This document shows, one piece after another, positions 8,522 through 17,537 of a stretch of DNA of 64,000 nt (the stretch's first letter is position 1; each line of letters opens with the position of its first letter). A model generated the notes under the pieces. The model was not told where the DNA came from, ran no database searches, and saw only the letters and a list, made by a program, of their open reading frames with translations. Source of the DNA: Bifidobacterium catenulatum DSM 16992 = JCM 1194 = LMG 11043 (GTDB taxonomy: Bacteria > Actinomycetota > Actinomycetes > Actinomycetales > Bifidobacteriaceae); contig NZ_AP012325.1 of assembly GCF_001025195.1 (NCBI RefSeq), forward strand, positions 434,001 through 498,000. Reading direction: 5' to 3'. Position numbers and translations under genes: made by a program.

Positions 8522-10134
8522 TGCTGCTCCTCAAAATGGTTGGTGGGTTGATTGCTGAATTGATTGGTACGTTGATTGTTGGATTGACGGTTATGGTGAT
8601 CGGGAAAATCGGTTTGTTGTGAGTTGCTTTGCGGTTCGTGCGATTGCTGCGCATTCGTGTCTGCGGCTGCGGATACGGGCATGTCTGCGATTGGCATATG
8701 CATGCGCACCTCCGTGCCCCATTGCGGTCTCGATACAATCTCCACTGTACCGCCACGTCGCTTGATTCGTCCGATAATCGATTCACGAATGCCAAGGCGA
8801 TTCGCGGGAATCGCATTCACGTCAAATCCGTTGCCATGGTCGCGTACGAACACTTCCACAAGTTTGCTGCTTGCTTCGCAGTAGACGGAAATCGGCTCTC
8901 CTCCATGCGCTACCGCATTGATAAGCGCCTGTTGCGTGGCGTCAAGCAGCGCATCGGTTTGCGCGCTTGGACGTGCGTCGCCCACCGTCACCACTTCGAT
9001 TGGCTTGCCATGCGTGTCTTCCACATGTGCGGCGATTTCTTTCAAACCGGCGTTCACGGAACGGTCAGACGTGGTGCGTTCCTGATACAGCCATTCACGC
9101 AATTCGCGTTCCTGCGAGCGTGCCAGCGAAAACACCGTCTGCTGATCGTCGGCATGCAACTGAATCAGCGCCAACGTTTGCAGTACGCCATCATGCAGAT
9201 GCGCGGTCATGTCGGCACGTTCCTCTTCGCGTTCCTTCGATGCGCGTTCCGTACCTAAATCGCGAATCAGCGCCATGATCCATGGCACAATCGCAAGCAA
9301 TACGCCAATCAGCAGTGCCAAACCGGCGCACAGTATGCGAATCATGGAAAACGCGTCAAAATGTATGCAGGAACTGACGTACAAAGCGTATGCGGCGAAA
9401 ATAATCGCAATGCCGCCAAGCATCGTCCATAATTGACCTTCTTCGGCGTTGAAACGCAACCAAGAGACGCCGATACCGACCAGACCAAGCAGCAGGGGCA
9501 CAATCAGAGTGCGTTCGATACCGCCTGCGAACATGACGAAACAGATGGAAAGCAGTATCAGACCAGCTAATGCAAGCAAAGCGGGTTTTGGCGCTTTCTT
9601 CAGTGTCTGTTCAAGGTTTTCGCTGGAAGATTGCGTATTACCATACGTTTCGTCGTTGCGTTCAGTCGTATCTTCAAAAGATGGTGGTTGCGTGTGCTGA
9701 CCATCTTGCGTAGCTGTAAAAGATTGATATTCCAGGGAAACGGGATATGTCCCGTACGGCATGTTGCCCCGGGAAAGCGGTGCCTGCCATGGCGAACGCT
9801 TGCCGGCAATAATGTACGCCTGCTGTACGGGGTCTCCCACGGGAAGTGCCATCCACAGGAAAATGTAAGCGATGAGCCCTGAACCGAACAGACATGTGGT
9901 GGCGAGGAAAAACAGGCGCACCCATAGCACGGCAATGCCCAAATGCATGCTGATCGCCTTGCATACGCCGGCTCCCATGCGTCCGTATGGAGGACGCATC
10001 AACGGCAGTTTGGCCGGCTGTGTCGGCATCGGACGTCCCTCATGCAGGGCTTGGTCGCAGCAGTAGCGCATATATACGGCGCTCGCCTGGTCGTACTGGC
10101 TTTGCGTGTACCACGGTTTTCCTAAGGATTTCAT
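8518..10134 (-). CDS. PspC-domain sensor histidine kinase
   Basis: A 538-residue membrane kinase. A PspC domain (about 45-100) carries two hydrophobic stretches; about five more hydrophobic segments lie near residues 180-295. The HisKA_3 dimerisation region has HLHDGVLQTL with the phosphoacceptor at His314. The HATPase region carries an N-box (QQALINAVAHGG) and VRDHGNGFD. The last 45 residues are rich in Gln, Asn and His and match no family I know. PspC-kinase fusions are typical of actinobacterial envelope-stress systems. CACAAT lies six bases before the ATG on the minus strand with no ribosome binding site, so a leaderless start is likely. Confidence 0.9.
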   Translation of the reverse strand: MKSLGKPWYTQSQYDQASAVYMRYCCDQALHEGRPMPTQPAKLPLMRPPYGRMGAGVCKAISMHLGIAVLWVRLFFLATTCLFGSGLIAYIFLWMALPVGDPVQQAYIIAGKRSPWQAPLSRGNMPYGTYPVSLEYQSFTATQDGQHTQPPSFEDTTERNDETYGNTQSSSENLEQTLKKAPKPALLALAGLILLSICFVMFAGGIERTLIVPLLLGLVGIGVSWLRFNAEEGQLWTMLGGIAIIFAAYALYVSSCIHFDAFSMIRILCAGLALLIGVLLAIVPWIMALIRDLGTERASKEREEERADMTAHLHDGVLQTLALIQLHADDQQTVFSLARSQERELREWLYQERTTSDRSVNAGLKEIAAHVEDTHGKPIEVVTVGDARPSAQTDALLDATQQALINAVAHGGEPISVYCEASSKLVEVFVRDHGNGFDVNAIPANRLGIRESIIGRIKRRGGTVEIVSRPQWGTEVRMHMPIADMPVSAAADTNAQQSHEPQSNSQQTDFPDHHNRQSNNQRTNQFSNQPTNHFEEQQ

Positions 10135-10247
10135 ACTTCCATTGTGCCCTGTGAGGGACGCTGTTTCAGGGCATTCATATAGTGTTCAGGGCAGATTCAG
10201 GGTGTTCCCCGATACGTGTGGCACGCGCGAGTTGCTGTAATGGAACC
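10135..10247. promoter_or_regulatory. Divergent promoter region between PspC-kinase and PspC protein
   Basis: This 113-base gap separates two divergent starts. On the plus strand TGTAAT (10236-10241) ends six bases before ATG 10248. On the minus strand CACAAT lies six bases before ATG 10134. Neither gene has a Shine-Dalgarno sequence. An operator for the adjacent LuxR regulator would be expected here, but I cannot point to a clear palindrome. Confidence 0.4.
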
Positions 10248-12200
10248 ATGAGCAATGCAAACAATGATCCGCTGGGCGATCGCGGCAACGCAGGGCCGCA
10301 GCCCGCTGCTGGACAACCGTATCATCGGCAGCCTGCGTACGGTTCGCCGCAACCTTCCCGCGGTGGCCGTTTCTTCGCGTGGATTCGTTCCAGCCAGGTC
10401 AAGCGTGGACATGACCGTTGGATTGGCGGCGTGTGCGATGGCATAGCACGTCGTCTTGGTTGGAATACCACGTTGGTTCGTGCGCTTGTGGTGGTTGCCA
10501 CGCTGTTTTTCGGCGCGGGTGCCGCGTTCTATGGTCTGGCGTGGTTTGTGCTGCCGGATGAGCGTGACAATCAGATTCTTGCTGAGGATTTGATTAACGG
10601 CAAGTGGGATTGGAATTGCATTGGCGCGTTGCTGTTCTGCATTGTGGCCATCTGTTTGCCGGGTGCGGGATGGCTTGCTTTCGCGTTGGCCGCGTTGGTG
10701 CTGTGGCTTCTGCTCAATAGGCAGATTTATGCGCCGAATGTTCGTCCAAATCAGTGTCAGCAGCCTCCATATGGTCAGGCTCCGTATGGTCAGCCCCCAT
10801 ATGGTCAGGCTCCGTACGGTCAACCGCAATATGGTCAGCCTCAATATGGAAGTCCTTCGTACAGACAGCCGGTGCATCCTGCATCGCCGTCTCCAGCGCA
10901 ATCGAATCCTTATACTCAGCCGATGCAGGCGAGCGGCGCATATAACGGGGCGGCCAACACGGCTTCGTCACCGGAATCGCAATCGCCTCAGCCCCAACGC
11001 CCTCAGTCTCAACAGCCTCCGTATCATGCCTACCAACAGCAGGCCAACGGTCCGGCCGCTTTTGCCACGGCCAATGTTCCTCCAACATTCACCGCTCCGG
11101 TAGCCCCGGTAGCGCAGACGCCTACGTCGCCAAGAAGGGGACGTCGTAAACCGGCTGGTCCGCTGCTGGTGTTGGTGATGTCCGGTCTCGCGTTGATCGC
11201 ATGCGCGCTATGCGTATGGTGCATTATGACGTACGGCATCCAAGGCGGGCAGCGGGGCATCGAATACACGTTGCAGGCATCCGCGGCATGCGTCGGTGGC
11301 ATCTGCCTAGTGACGGGAATCGTTATTGTCGCGCTCGGATTCGTGGGCAGAAGAACGGGAGGATTGCATCCTCTGACATGGATATCCGTATTCATGTCGT
11401 TGGTCATGGTGATGGCTTTGGCGGGTTATTCGCTGTTCAGCCATCGGATTAACACGGGCATTCCCTCATCCTACAAGACGGTCAATGTGTCGGGAATAAC
11501 CACCATGGGCTCCACCGCCAGTGAAATGAGCGAATACGAGCAGGGCATCGTCGCAAAAGGCAATGATTACGCCACCGACGTGCTGCATATCGACTTAAGC
11601 GATTACGCAAAAAACAACGGTCCGCACAAAGTGGATCTTCAGGATGGCACGCAGGGCACAACTTCCTGCCCTACCGGAACGTTGAATGTGGTGGCCTCAA
11701 GCGCGCAGGTCGTGGTGACCTTGCCGAACGGTTGCTGGTGGACGTTCGGGTCTGACAGCAATTTCTATACCATCACCGATTTCGTCGGCAGTCCGGACGG
11801 GCTCACGTTGGATTCCGGCGAGGTCGAGTTCTCGATTCTGAGCAACGATTCCACGAAATCGGTAGTGAAAAAGCGTGCGCTGGGAACTTACGATTGGAGT
11901 TGCGGCTCGTACGGAGACGAATCCGGCATCGAGGATTTCGATGATGAGACCGATACGGAAGATGGCACGGATACCGGCACCGATTCCACTAGGACCGATT
12001 CCCCTTTCAAAGACGGGAATGTGGACAAGGCCTACCGCGAAATCTACGACAATCATCAATATTGGCCGTGCTTCACCGGTGATGACAAGGCTCCGGTCAT
12101 GACAACCGGACTGCAGATCAATACTATGGCAACGGTCGGCGGCAGTGTCGCGGTGCAGTATGCGTCCGACAACACATTGGGCAAAGCGGGAAAGGAGTGA
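10248..12200 (+). CDS. PspC-domain membrane protein with PYGQ repeats
   Basis: About 650 residues. The start at 10248 ([11 protein letters not shown]) is chosen; an upstream frame extension at 10182 overlaps the promoter. Residues about 50-110 form a PspC domain ([20 protein letters not shown]), followed by further hydrophobic helices to about residue 165. Next come short tandem Pro-Tyr-Gly-Gln units (10765-10870), a Gln/Pro/Ala-rich linker, three more membrane helices (about 310-400) and a soluble C-terminal domain that is probably outside the cell and has an Asp/Glu/Thr-rich stretch. It is divergent from the PspC kinase and likely part of the same envelope-sensing module. The C-terminal domain has no family I recognise. 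Confidence 0.8.
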   Translation: MSNANNDPLGDRGNAGPQPAAGQPYHRQPAYGSPQPSRGGRFFAWIRSSQVKRGHDRWIGGVCDGIARRLGWNTTLVRALVVVATLFFGAGAAFYGLAWFVLPDERDNQILAEDLINGKWDWNCIGALLFCIVAICLPGAGWLAFALAALVLWLLLNRQIYAPNVRPNQCQQPPYGQAPYGQPPYGQAPYGQPQYGQPQYGSPSYRQPVHPASPSPAQSNPYTQPMQASGAYNGAANTASSPESQSPQPQRPQSQQPPYHAYQQQANGPAAFATANVPPTFTAPVAPVAQTPTSPRRGRRKPAGPLLVLVMSGLALIACALCVWCIMTYGIQGGQRGIEYTLQASAACVGGICLVTGIVIVALGFVGRRTGGLHPLTWISVFMSLVMVMALAGYSLFSHRINTGIPSSYKTVNVSGITTMGSTASEMSEYEQGIVAKGNDYATDVLHIDLSDYAKNNGPHKVDLQDGTQGTTSCPTGTLNVVASSAQVVVTLPNGCWWTFGSDSNFYTITDFVGSPDGLTLDSGEVEFSILSNDSTKSVVKKRALGTYDWSCGSYGDESGIEDFDDETDTEDGTDTGTDSTRTDSPFKDGNVDKAYREIYDNHQYWPCFTGDDKAPVMTTGLQINTMATVGGSVAVQYASDNTLGKAGKE

Positions 12201-12202
12201 CC

Positions 12203-12778
12203 ATGAGTGACGACAAAACCCAGGAAATGCCGGTTATGACGGATGCCGGAGATATGCCTACCGAAACGTTGCATACCGTGGATGCGCAGTCCACGTATGA
12301 CCAGTCGCAGCACAGTGGGCGTGCAACGCAGGATGATAAGCCGCGCGTGGAATCCGTCCCAGCGCAAAGCGTTCCGACTTATACCGCTTCGGCAGCCGGT
12401 GCGAATGGCGGGCATAAGAATCGACAGATTGGAGACGACATCATCAGACCTTCCGGAAGAAGCGGTTCGACCATCGCGCTCGGCGTGTTCACGTGCTTCA
12501 TGGGGGTGGTGACGTTGCTTTGCGGCATGCATGTGCCAATGAATCTCTGGTGGTGGGCCAGCGATCCGAAACAGTCCTTCGTGTTCCTTCTCGGAGGCAT
12601 CGGCGTGCTGCTTATCGCCGTCGCCGTGATTTGGGCGATAGTCAGCGCGGTGCGTTCAAACCGATCCAAGAATGGAAACGATGTGGACAGCGACGATCCA
12701 TTTGACGCTCCCCATAGCTCGGATACCACGGCCTTTTCGACTGATTCGGATAAGTTGCCGCTTTCGGAACGATCGTGA
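12203..12778 (+). CDS. Small membrane protein of the PspC operon, unknown function
   Basis: A 191-residue protein starting at ATG 12203, five bases after AAAGGAG (12191-12197) and two bases after the stop of the PspC gene. The first 85 residues are polar and acidic. Two hydrophobic segments follow (about 92-112 and 125-152), then a hydrophilic tail rich in Ser and Asp. Tight spacing says it is co-transcribed with the PspC protein. I do not recognise a family. Confidence 0.8.
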   Translation: MSDDKTQEMPVMTDAGDMPTETLHTVDAQSTYDQSQHSGRATQDDKPRVESVPAQSVPTYTASAAGANGGHKNRQIGDDIIRPSGRSGSTIALGVFTCFMGVVTLLCGMHVPMNLWWWASDPKQSFVFLLGGIGVLLIAVAVIWAIVSAVRSNRSKNGNDVDSDDPFDAPHSSDTTAFSTDSDKLPLSERS

Positions 12779-12850
12779 GAATCAGCTGAATAACCCCTGA
12801 TGTCAGCCGCACCAACGAAATCAAGGCTGACATCGCAAACAAATGCGTGG

Positions 12851-12928
12851 CCACCATGGCATGGCCAAATCCAACACTTGCTTTTCCATCTTGACGTTGG
12901 ATTTTGGTCGTACCATGGTGGTCATTTT
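12851..12928 (+). terminator. Long imperfect inverted repeat, probable terminator
   Basis: Arms 12851-12875 (CCACCATGG...AAATCCAAC) and 12896-12921 (GTTGGATTTTGG...CCATGGTGG) pair over about 22 of 26 positions, with a 20-base loop. On the plus strand TCATTTTTATT follows, which fits termination of the PspC operon. It lies in a convergent gap (12779-12991) that otherwise holds nothing I recognise. Confidence 0.6.
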
Positions 12929-12991
12929 TATTGTGATTTATGGGGTTTGCTGCAGTTTTCGGTAATTTTCATGGTGTGTTTTCACTGTGTT

Positions 12992-13639
12992 TTACTGTGC
13001 GGCCTCAGCCTGTGCCAAGTCCTCAAATCCAGCCAAACGAACCGTATTGCGAATCGTCTCTTCGGTGAGATTGCGCTGTTCATGCCGCAAACGCTCCACA
13101 AAATCGCGGTACAATGCCACAGTGCGGTCGGAATAGGTTCCCAATTCGCCGCGCAGATACGTTTCGAACGACGTGGTCTCTGGCGTATCTTCGACAGTGG
13201 TCAGCACACGCATCGCCTCGCCAAGATGGGGAAAACGCTCACGAAAATCACGCGCCCACGCCACCTGAACTGTTATGATGCCTTCCTGCAAGGCGTTGCG
13301 ACCCGCGGAAATCCGGGGAATATACGGCGCAATGTTTGCACAATACTCCTGTGGATATGTGGATTGCATCATGCGGCCATACTTTTCCGTCACCAAATTA
13401 CGTCCAACACGGTCGGCTTCCTGCAAGTCCGACCGGTAGCTGTGCAGCAATTCCTCCGGCCACGTCATGAACTGACTGGCACGCATCTGATGAAACATCG
13501 GCCAATTGCCTTGGCAGGACGCGCGGCCACCCTCATTATTGGTTTGCTGAAACTGATTCCACTCCAGTTTGATAATGGATTCAACAAGATTTGCTGTATC
13601 GTGACCGTCTATTACATCTGAAATTACGTTGCCATTCAT
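12992..13639 (-). CDS. DUF4125 family protein
   Basis: A 215-residue soluble protein with the hallmark stretch EWNQFQQTNNEGGRASCQ near residue 28, typical of DUF4125. No signal peptide or membrane segment is visible. Its start lies 70 bases after the stop of a TPR/DUF4037 gene on the same strand. DUF4125 and DUF4037 genes are known as neighbours or fusions in other Gram-positive bacteria, so the two probably act together. The function is unknown. Confidence 0.8.
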   Translation of the reverse strand: MNGNVISDVIDGHDTANLVESIIKLEWNQFQQTNNEGGRASCQGNWPMFHQMRASQFMTWPEELLHSYRSDLQEADRVGRNLVTEKYGRMMQSTYPQEYCANIAPYIPRISAGRNALQEGIITVQVAWARDFRERFPHLGEAMRVLTTVEDTPETTSFETYLRGELGTYSDRTVALYRDFVERLRHEQRNLTEETIRNTVRLAGFEDLAQAEAAQ

Positions 13640-13709
13640 ATGATTTCGATTCTTGATTTCGTCTTATTGCTGATCTGGATGTGCGATGCCTGCAATGAAG
13701 TTATTGCAA

Positions 13710-15827
13710 TCACAAGCTGTGCAGACAACTTGCATCGGACTTGATATGGTCCTCAACATACGGACGTTGCCATTCCACAAAAGTTTCGTGAGATTCGGTC
13801 AATCCCTCCCGCAGCAATTCGTCCACAACATCACTGCAGATGCGCTCAACGGTGGCGATAATATGCTCTGCCGCAGGCTTCGCACCCTTGCCGCCCTCAC
13901 CGAAACCGGCACCGCCGAAACATGCGGCGGAACTCAATCGCAATATGTCTTCCAACTGCTCGCACACGCCGGCAAGCCTTGTTGCCATACGGTGGCTTAG
14001 CTTACGCATGGCAGCAAACTGCCATTTGTAATATGGTAGATACCCAACGCTCACCGGCTCATTGATCAGAAACACCAACGAAGCCGTGGCATTTACGAAC
14101 TCATGAATGCTTAACATCGCAGCAGCACCATCGTCACGCTGCAGCATGCGCGGCAGATTGTATTGCCCCGCCTGAGCCATCATGCCCAAACGGCGAGAAA
14201 TCAAGGAAAGTCGAACATCTTCCGGCATGAACTTAAACCCCTGCCGAGTCTTGGAAAACACCCCCAACGGATCAGCGAACACCTGACCGTTTGTGGCAGT
14301 GGCAAGCGTCGCATCGTCCAAACTCAGCCAAGACGCATAGTCGTTTTGCGCCGGAGCCTCACGAAACAGTGTGATCCGCTCGAAGAAATCACCGATACGA
14401 AACACGCCATCGCGGCGGAACTCGCCTTGCGCACGCGGCGTAAGTGGCGATTGAGATGCGGCAAGAGCGTTGGAATCAGCCGAACCATGCCCTGCAAAAT
14501 GCAGCTTGCCTTGCTCGTCAACAGTGAAATCGCGACTCAACGCATCGTAATCAGCCTGCAATTGCTTGCCAATCGCATCATAATCCTCATCGGTAAGCCA
14601 CAGGCAGAAACGCGGTGCAAAATCATGATCGCGCGAAAACTCATCGTCGAAACCGAAACATTCCGAACCATAACCGACCAAACCTGCGGCAATCCGCCCC
14701 TGATATGCCGAATATGCGCCGGCAAGCAACGGTTTGCCGAGATCATTCCAGAATGCGCGAGACAAAGCAAGTCCTGAAATATGGTGAGAAATCACAGGAA
14801 TCGAAGATGCGCCGGATTCTGCCATATAGTGCGGTTCACTTGATTGCTGAGATTCGCTTGATTTCGGTGAATGCTGAGATTTCAAGGATTCTTGCGATTC
14901 TTGATATTCTTGCGATTCCTGCGTTTTATGAGATGATGGCATGCGCTTATGCAACGCCTGTTTTGCCGCTTCAAGATTGGCTGCAGTCGTGTGATAGTAG
15001 TCGGTGTTGCGTCCGTAGCATTCTTCAATCACGCTCAACGCATGCTCATAACCGGAAACTGCATCCTGCAGGCGGCCGGCCATATAGCAGGCCTGCGCAT
15101 AGCCGGCCAGCGCCGAAGCATAATGCGCACTATGTTCCAAATGCCCGGTACGGTAGATTGTCAACGCTTTCTGAGCGTGCTGTATGGCGTCTCTCGCCCA
15201 ATACCGGCCCATCTGCAGGAGCAGCAACGCAAGATTGGTGTGCGTGGAGGCGACGTCTATGTCAGCGCTCGCATCGGGGGAAGATTGCTCCAACAGGTCC
15301 AGCGCCTGTTCCAGCTCGCGCTTCGCCTGATTGAGACGACCGGTTTCGCTGTACAACATGGACATATTGTTATGCAGCGCGGCCAGGCGTCGGTCGGTGG
15401 GGGAGAAGACGGACGTGGCCGCGTCAAGCGCCTGACAGTACAGCTGTTCGGCCTCCTCGTACCGGCCTGCGGCTCGCATGCCCGTGGCCGCGTTGATCAG
15501 CGTCGTAGCCCACGCCTGCGGGTCGATTTCCTGAAAATGCAAATGATCCGCAATGCTTAACGATTCGCGGATAATCGGCAGATTGTCGGTATGTCGACCT
15601 TGCGAACGGTAAAACCCCATCGTTTCATTCAACACCGTCAGCAAACCGGCGTCATCATGACTGTGTTCGGCTTCGGTTCGCGCCTTCTGCAGATACGGTT
15701 CAGCCTGTTCAGGAGCCTTATGCGCATCGAAAATCGCATCAAGACCACGCAAAAATCGCTGTACATCAAATATTGCGCAACCGTCATCGCAATTATTCAT
15801 ATTCAGATTGACATCACTGTCTGCCAT
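13710..15827 (-). CDS. TPR-repeat protein with DUF4037 nucleotidyltransferase-like domain
   Basis: About 705 residues from the start at 15827 (MADSDVNLNMNN). AAGGGA lies just upstream; the frame stays open to 15935, but that extension runs into the terminator hairpin of the next gene. Residues about 20-280 form tetratricopeptide repeats (RYEEAEQLYCQALDAA and similar). A low-complexity Ser/Gln/Glu stretch (KTQESQEYQESQESLKSQ) separates them from the DUF4037 region. That region carries GYGSECFGFDDEFSRDHDF near residue 395, the Gly-Ser plus Asp-x-Asp pattern of nucleotidyltransferase folds. It is encoded upstream of the DUF4125 gene. The substrate is unknown. Confidence 0.8.
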   Translation of the reverse strand: MADSDVNLNMNNCDDGCAIFDVQRFLRGLDAIFDAHKAPEQAEPYLQKARTEAEHSHDDAGLLTVLNETMGFYRSQGRHTDNLPIIRESLSIADHLHFQEIDPQAWATTLINAATGMRAAGRYEEAEQLYCQALDAATSVFSPTDRRLAALHNNMSMLYSETGRLNQAKRELEQALDLLEQSSPDASADIDVASTHTNLALLLLQMGRYWARDAIQHAQKALTIYRTGHLEHSAHYASALAGYAQACYMAGRLQDAVSGYEHALSVIEECYGRNTDYYHTTAANLEAAKQALHKRMPSSHKTQESQEYQESQESLKSQHSPKSSESQQSSEPHYMAESGASSIPVISHHISGLALSRAFWNDLGKPLLAGAYSAYQGRIAAGLVGYGSECFGFDDEFSRDHDFAPRFCLWLTDEDYDAIGKQLQADYDALSRDFTVDEQGKLHFAGHGSADSNALAASQSPLTPRAQGEFRRDGVFRIGDFFERITLFREAPAQNDYASWLSLDDATLATATNGQVFADPLGVFSKTRQGFKFMPEDVRLSLISRRLGMMAQAGQYNLPRMLQRDDGAAAMLSIHEFVNATASLVFLINEPVSVGYLPYYKWQFAAMRKLSHRMATRLAGVCEQLEDILRLSSAACFGGAGFGEGGKGAKPAAEHIIATVERICSDVVDELLREGLTESHETFVEWQRPYVEDHIKSDASCLHSL

Positions 15828-15933
15828 CGCAATCCCTTCATCGGTGACCTTCATCATCTCCCGAACTGCAGACGGCATCGCAGACGGCGAAACAACAAAA
15901 GATAGGGAACATGCGATACGACGTAAAAAGAAC

Positions 15934-15976
15934 AACGGGGTATCTCATCATAATTATTTTGATGAGATACCCCGTT
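15934..15976 (-). terminator. Terminator of the MFS transporter gene
   Basis: A perfect 17-bp stem: AACGGGGTATCTCATCA (15934-15950) against its complement at 15960-15976, with a 9-base loop. On the minus strand it runs into GTTCTTTTT, so it ends transcription from the transporter gene. Confidence 0.85.
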
Positions 15977-16014
15977 AAATAACAGAAATAATCGAAATAA
16001 CTGACTGTCGAATG

Positions 16015-17202
16015 TCAGACATGCACTTCGCGCATGCGCTCCGTAGCACCCGTATGCGTTTCGTAACGACGTGAATAGGTGACCAGCATAATCACCGCGA
16101 TCAAAGCGATCGGAGCACCGGCCAAACCGGTGTAATGGTAGTTCATGGCGGTTGCCGTCAATGCGGCGCCACCAACGATCGAACCGATCGCATTGCCAAA
16201 ATTGAACGCGATCTGCACGGCCGCGCCTGCAATCAGCTCGCCACCGCCCTCACCGGCCTGCACCATGAGCAGCTGCTGTGGAGACGAGTTGAAGAACAGT
16301 GCGAAACCAATCATGAACGTCAACACCGCAGTCGTAACGAGATTGCCGGGAACGAAAAACACCAACAGCAAACCAACCGTGGCGATGGCCTGCGAAAGAC
16401 CGGCAGTGGCACCCGGCTTCCACAAATCAGTCAAACGGCCGCCAGCAATACCGCCAAGCACCATACCGAAACCAGCAAGCACCATTAACAGGGGAACCAT
16501 CGAGGAATCCCATCCACCAACCTTCTGCAGCCACGGCGAAATGTAGCTCCACCAGCAGAAAATACCGGAATTGCCGCAGAACACCGCCATGAGAATAAAC
16601 CACGGACCAGCGTGAGTGAGGAAACGGAACTGCCCTTTAATGCCAGCGTCCTTGATCGGCGCGACGAACGGCACCCACGCAATCACCAACACCATCGTCA
16701 TCAACGACCAAGCGGCAAGAATCGCAAACGCCAAACGCCACGACAGCATTTCCGAAAGTAATGTGCCCGCAGGAACACCCAACATATTGGCAACCGTCTG
16801 ACCCGTCACCATCATCGACACGGACTGCGCTTCCTTGCCCTTATCGGCCAAAGTCTTGGCAATCAGCGTGGCCGTACCGAAAAACGCGCCATGTGGCAAG
16901 CCCGAAATGAAACGAGCGGCCAACAGCATGGGGGAATTGAACGAAACCGCGCTCAACGTATTGCCGACCAGCGCGATGATCATGAACAGAATAATGAGAT
17001 TCTTCGGCGGTACTTTACGGCCGAACACCAGAATCAGCGTGCCCACGCACACGCCGATCGCATATGCGGAAATATAATGTCCTGCCGCAGGAATGCTAAC
17101 CTGCATGGCGGCGGCGGTCTGGGGCAAAATGCCCATCATCACGAATTCGGCGGCACCAAGAATAAAGGCGCCGGAAGCCAAAGCCAGAATGCGTCTTTTC
17201 AT
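16015..17202 (-). CDS. MFS transporter, DHA1 (AraJ-like) family
   Basis: A 395-residue protein with 12 hydrophobic segments and no signal peptide. The first helix ALASGAFILGAAEFVMMGILP is typical of the AraJ/YdhP-like sugar-efflux and drug-exporter subfamily, and VFGRKVPPKN matches the loop 2-3 motif. It is probably an H+-driven exporter at the cytoplasmic membrane. No regulator is adjacent and the substrate is not predictable. A terminator follows at 15934 and tRNA-Pro lies upstream on the same strand. Confidence 0.88.
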   Translation of the reverse strand: MKRRILALASGAFILGAAEFVMMGILPQTAAAMQVSIPAAGHYISAYAIGVCVGTLILVFGRKVPPKNLIILFMIIALVGNTLSAVSFNSPMLLAARFISGLPHGAFFGTATLIAKTLADKGKEAQSVSMMVTGQTVANMLGVPAGTLLSEMLSWRLAFAILAAWSLMTMVLVIAWVPFVAPIKDAGIKGQFRFLTHAGPWFILMAVFCGNSGIFCWWSYISPWLQKVGGWDSSMVPLLMVLAGFGMVLGGIAGGRLTDLWKPGATAGLSQAIATVGLLLVFFVPGNLVTTAVLTFMIGFALFFNSSPQQLLMVQAGEGGGELIAGAAVQIAFNFGNAIGSIVGGAALTATAMNYHYTGLAGAPIALIAVIMLVTYSRRYETHTGATERMREVHV

Positions 17203-17334
17203 AGTCTCTCCTCCATGAATGTGAAGCGTGTCGGTGTGCGCGATTGTTTACGCGCTTGTGTACTACGTGTTTTTGATTTCTCAGGTGGTTGCGTCTTGCA
17301 TATGCTGTTTTGTACCGCTGATGCGCTGGGAAAT

Positions 17335-17360
17335 AAAAAAGGCGGAACCGAAGTTCCGCC
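17335..17360 (-). terminator. Terminator of tRNA-Pro
   Basis: On the minus strand GGCGGAACTT pairs with GGTTCCGCC around a tight loop and is followed by TTTTTT (17335-17340 on the plus strand as AAAAAA). It lies eight bases beyond the tRNA. Confidence 0.85.
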
Positions 17361-17368
17361 TTGAGTTG

Positions 17369-17442
<74 letters not shown>

Positions 17443-17522
17443 TTTTGCAACAGTTGGAAATATTACACGATTGCTCAGGTAATGCAAATACGGCGTGTCG
17501 CGTGTGGTGTAGTGGCTTCTCG

Positions 17523-17528
17523 GTACAC
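17523..17528 (+). promoter_or_regulatory. Probable -10 hexamer of lysS (TACACT)
   Basis: TACACT ends nine bases before the lysS ATG. The short intervening GTGGGCTT has no clear Shine-Dalgarno. This fits a leaderless or nearly leaderless transcript. Confidence 0.4.
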
Positions 17529-17537
17529 TGTGGGCTT

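Noticed and set aside
12800..13621. Plus-strand frame opposite the DUF4125 gene
   Set aside because: The minus strand carries the conserved EWNQFQQTNNEGGRAS stretch and coding spacing with its neighbour.
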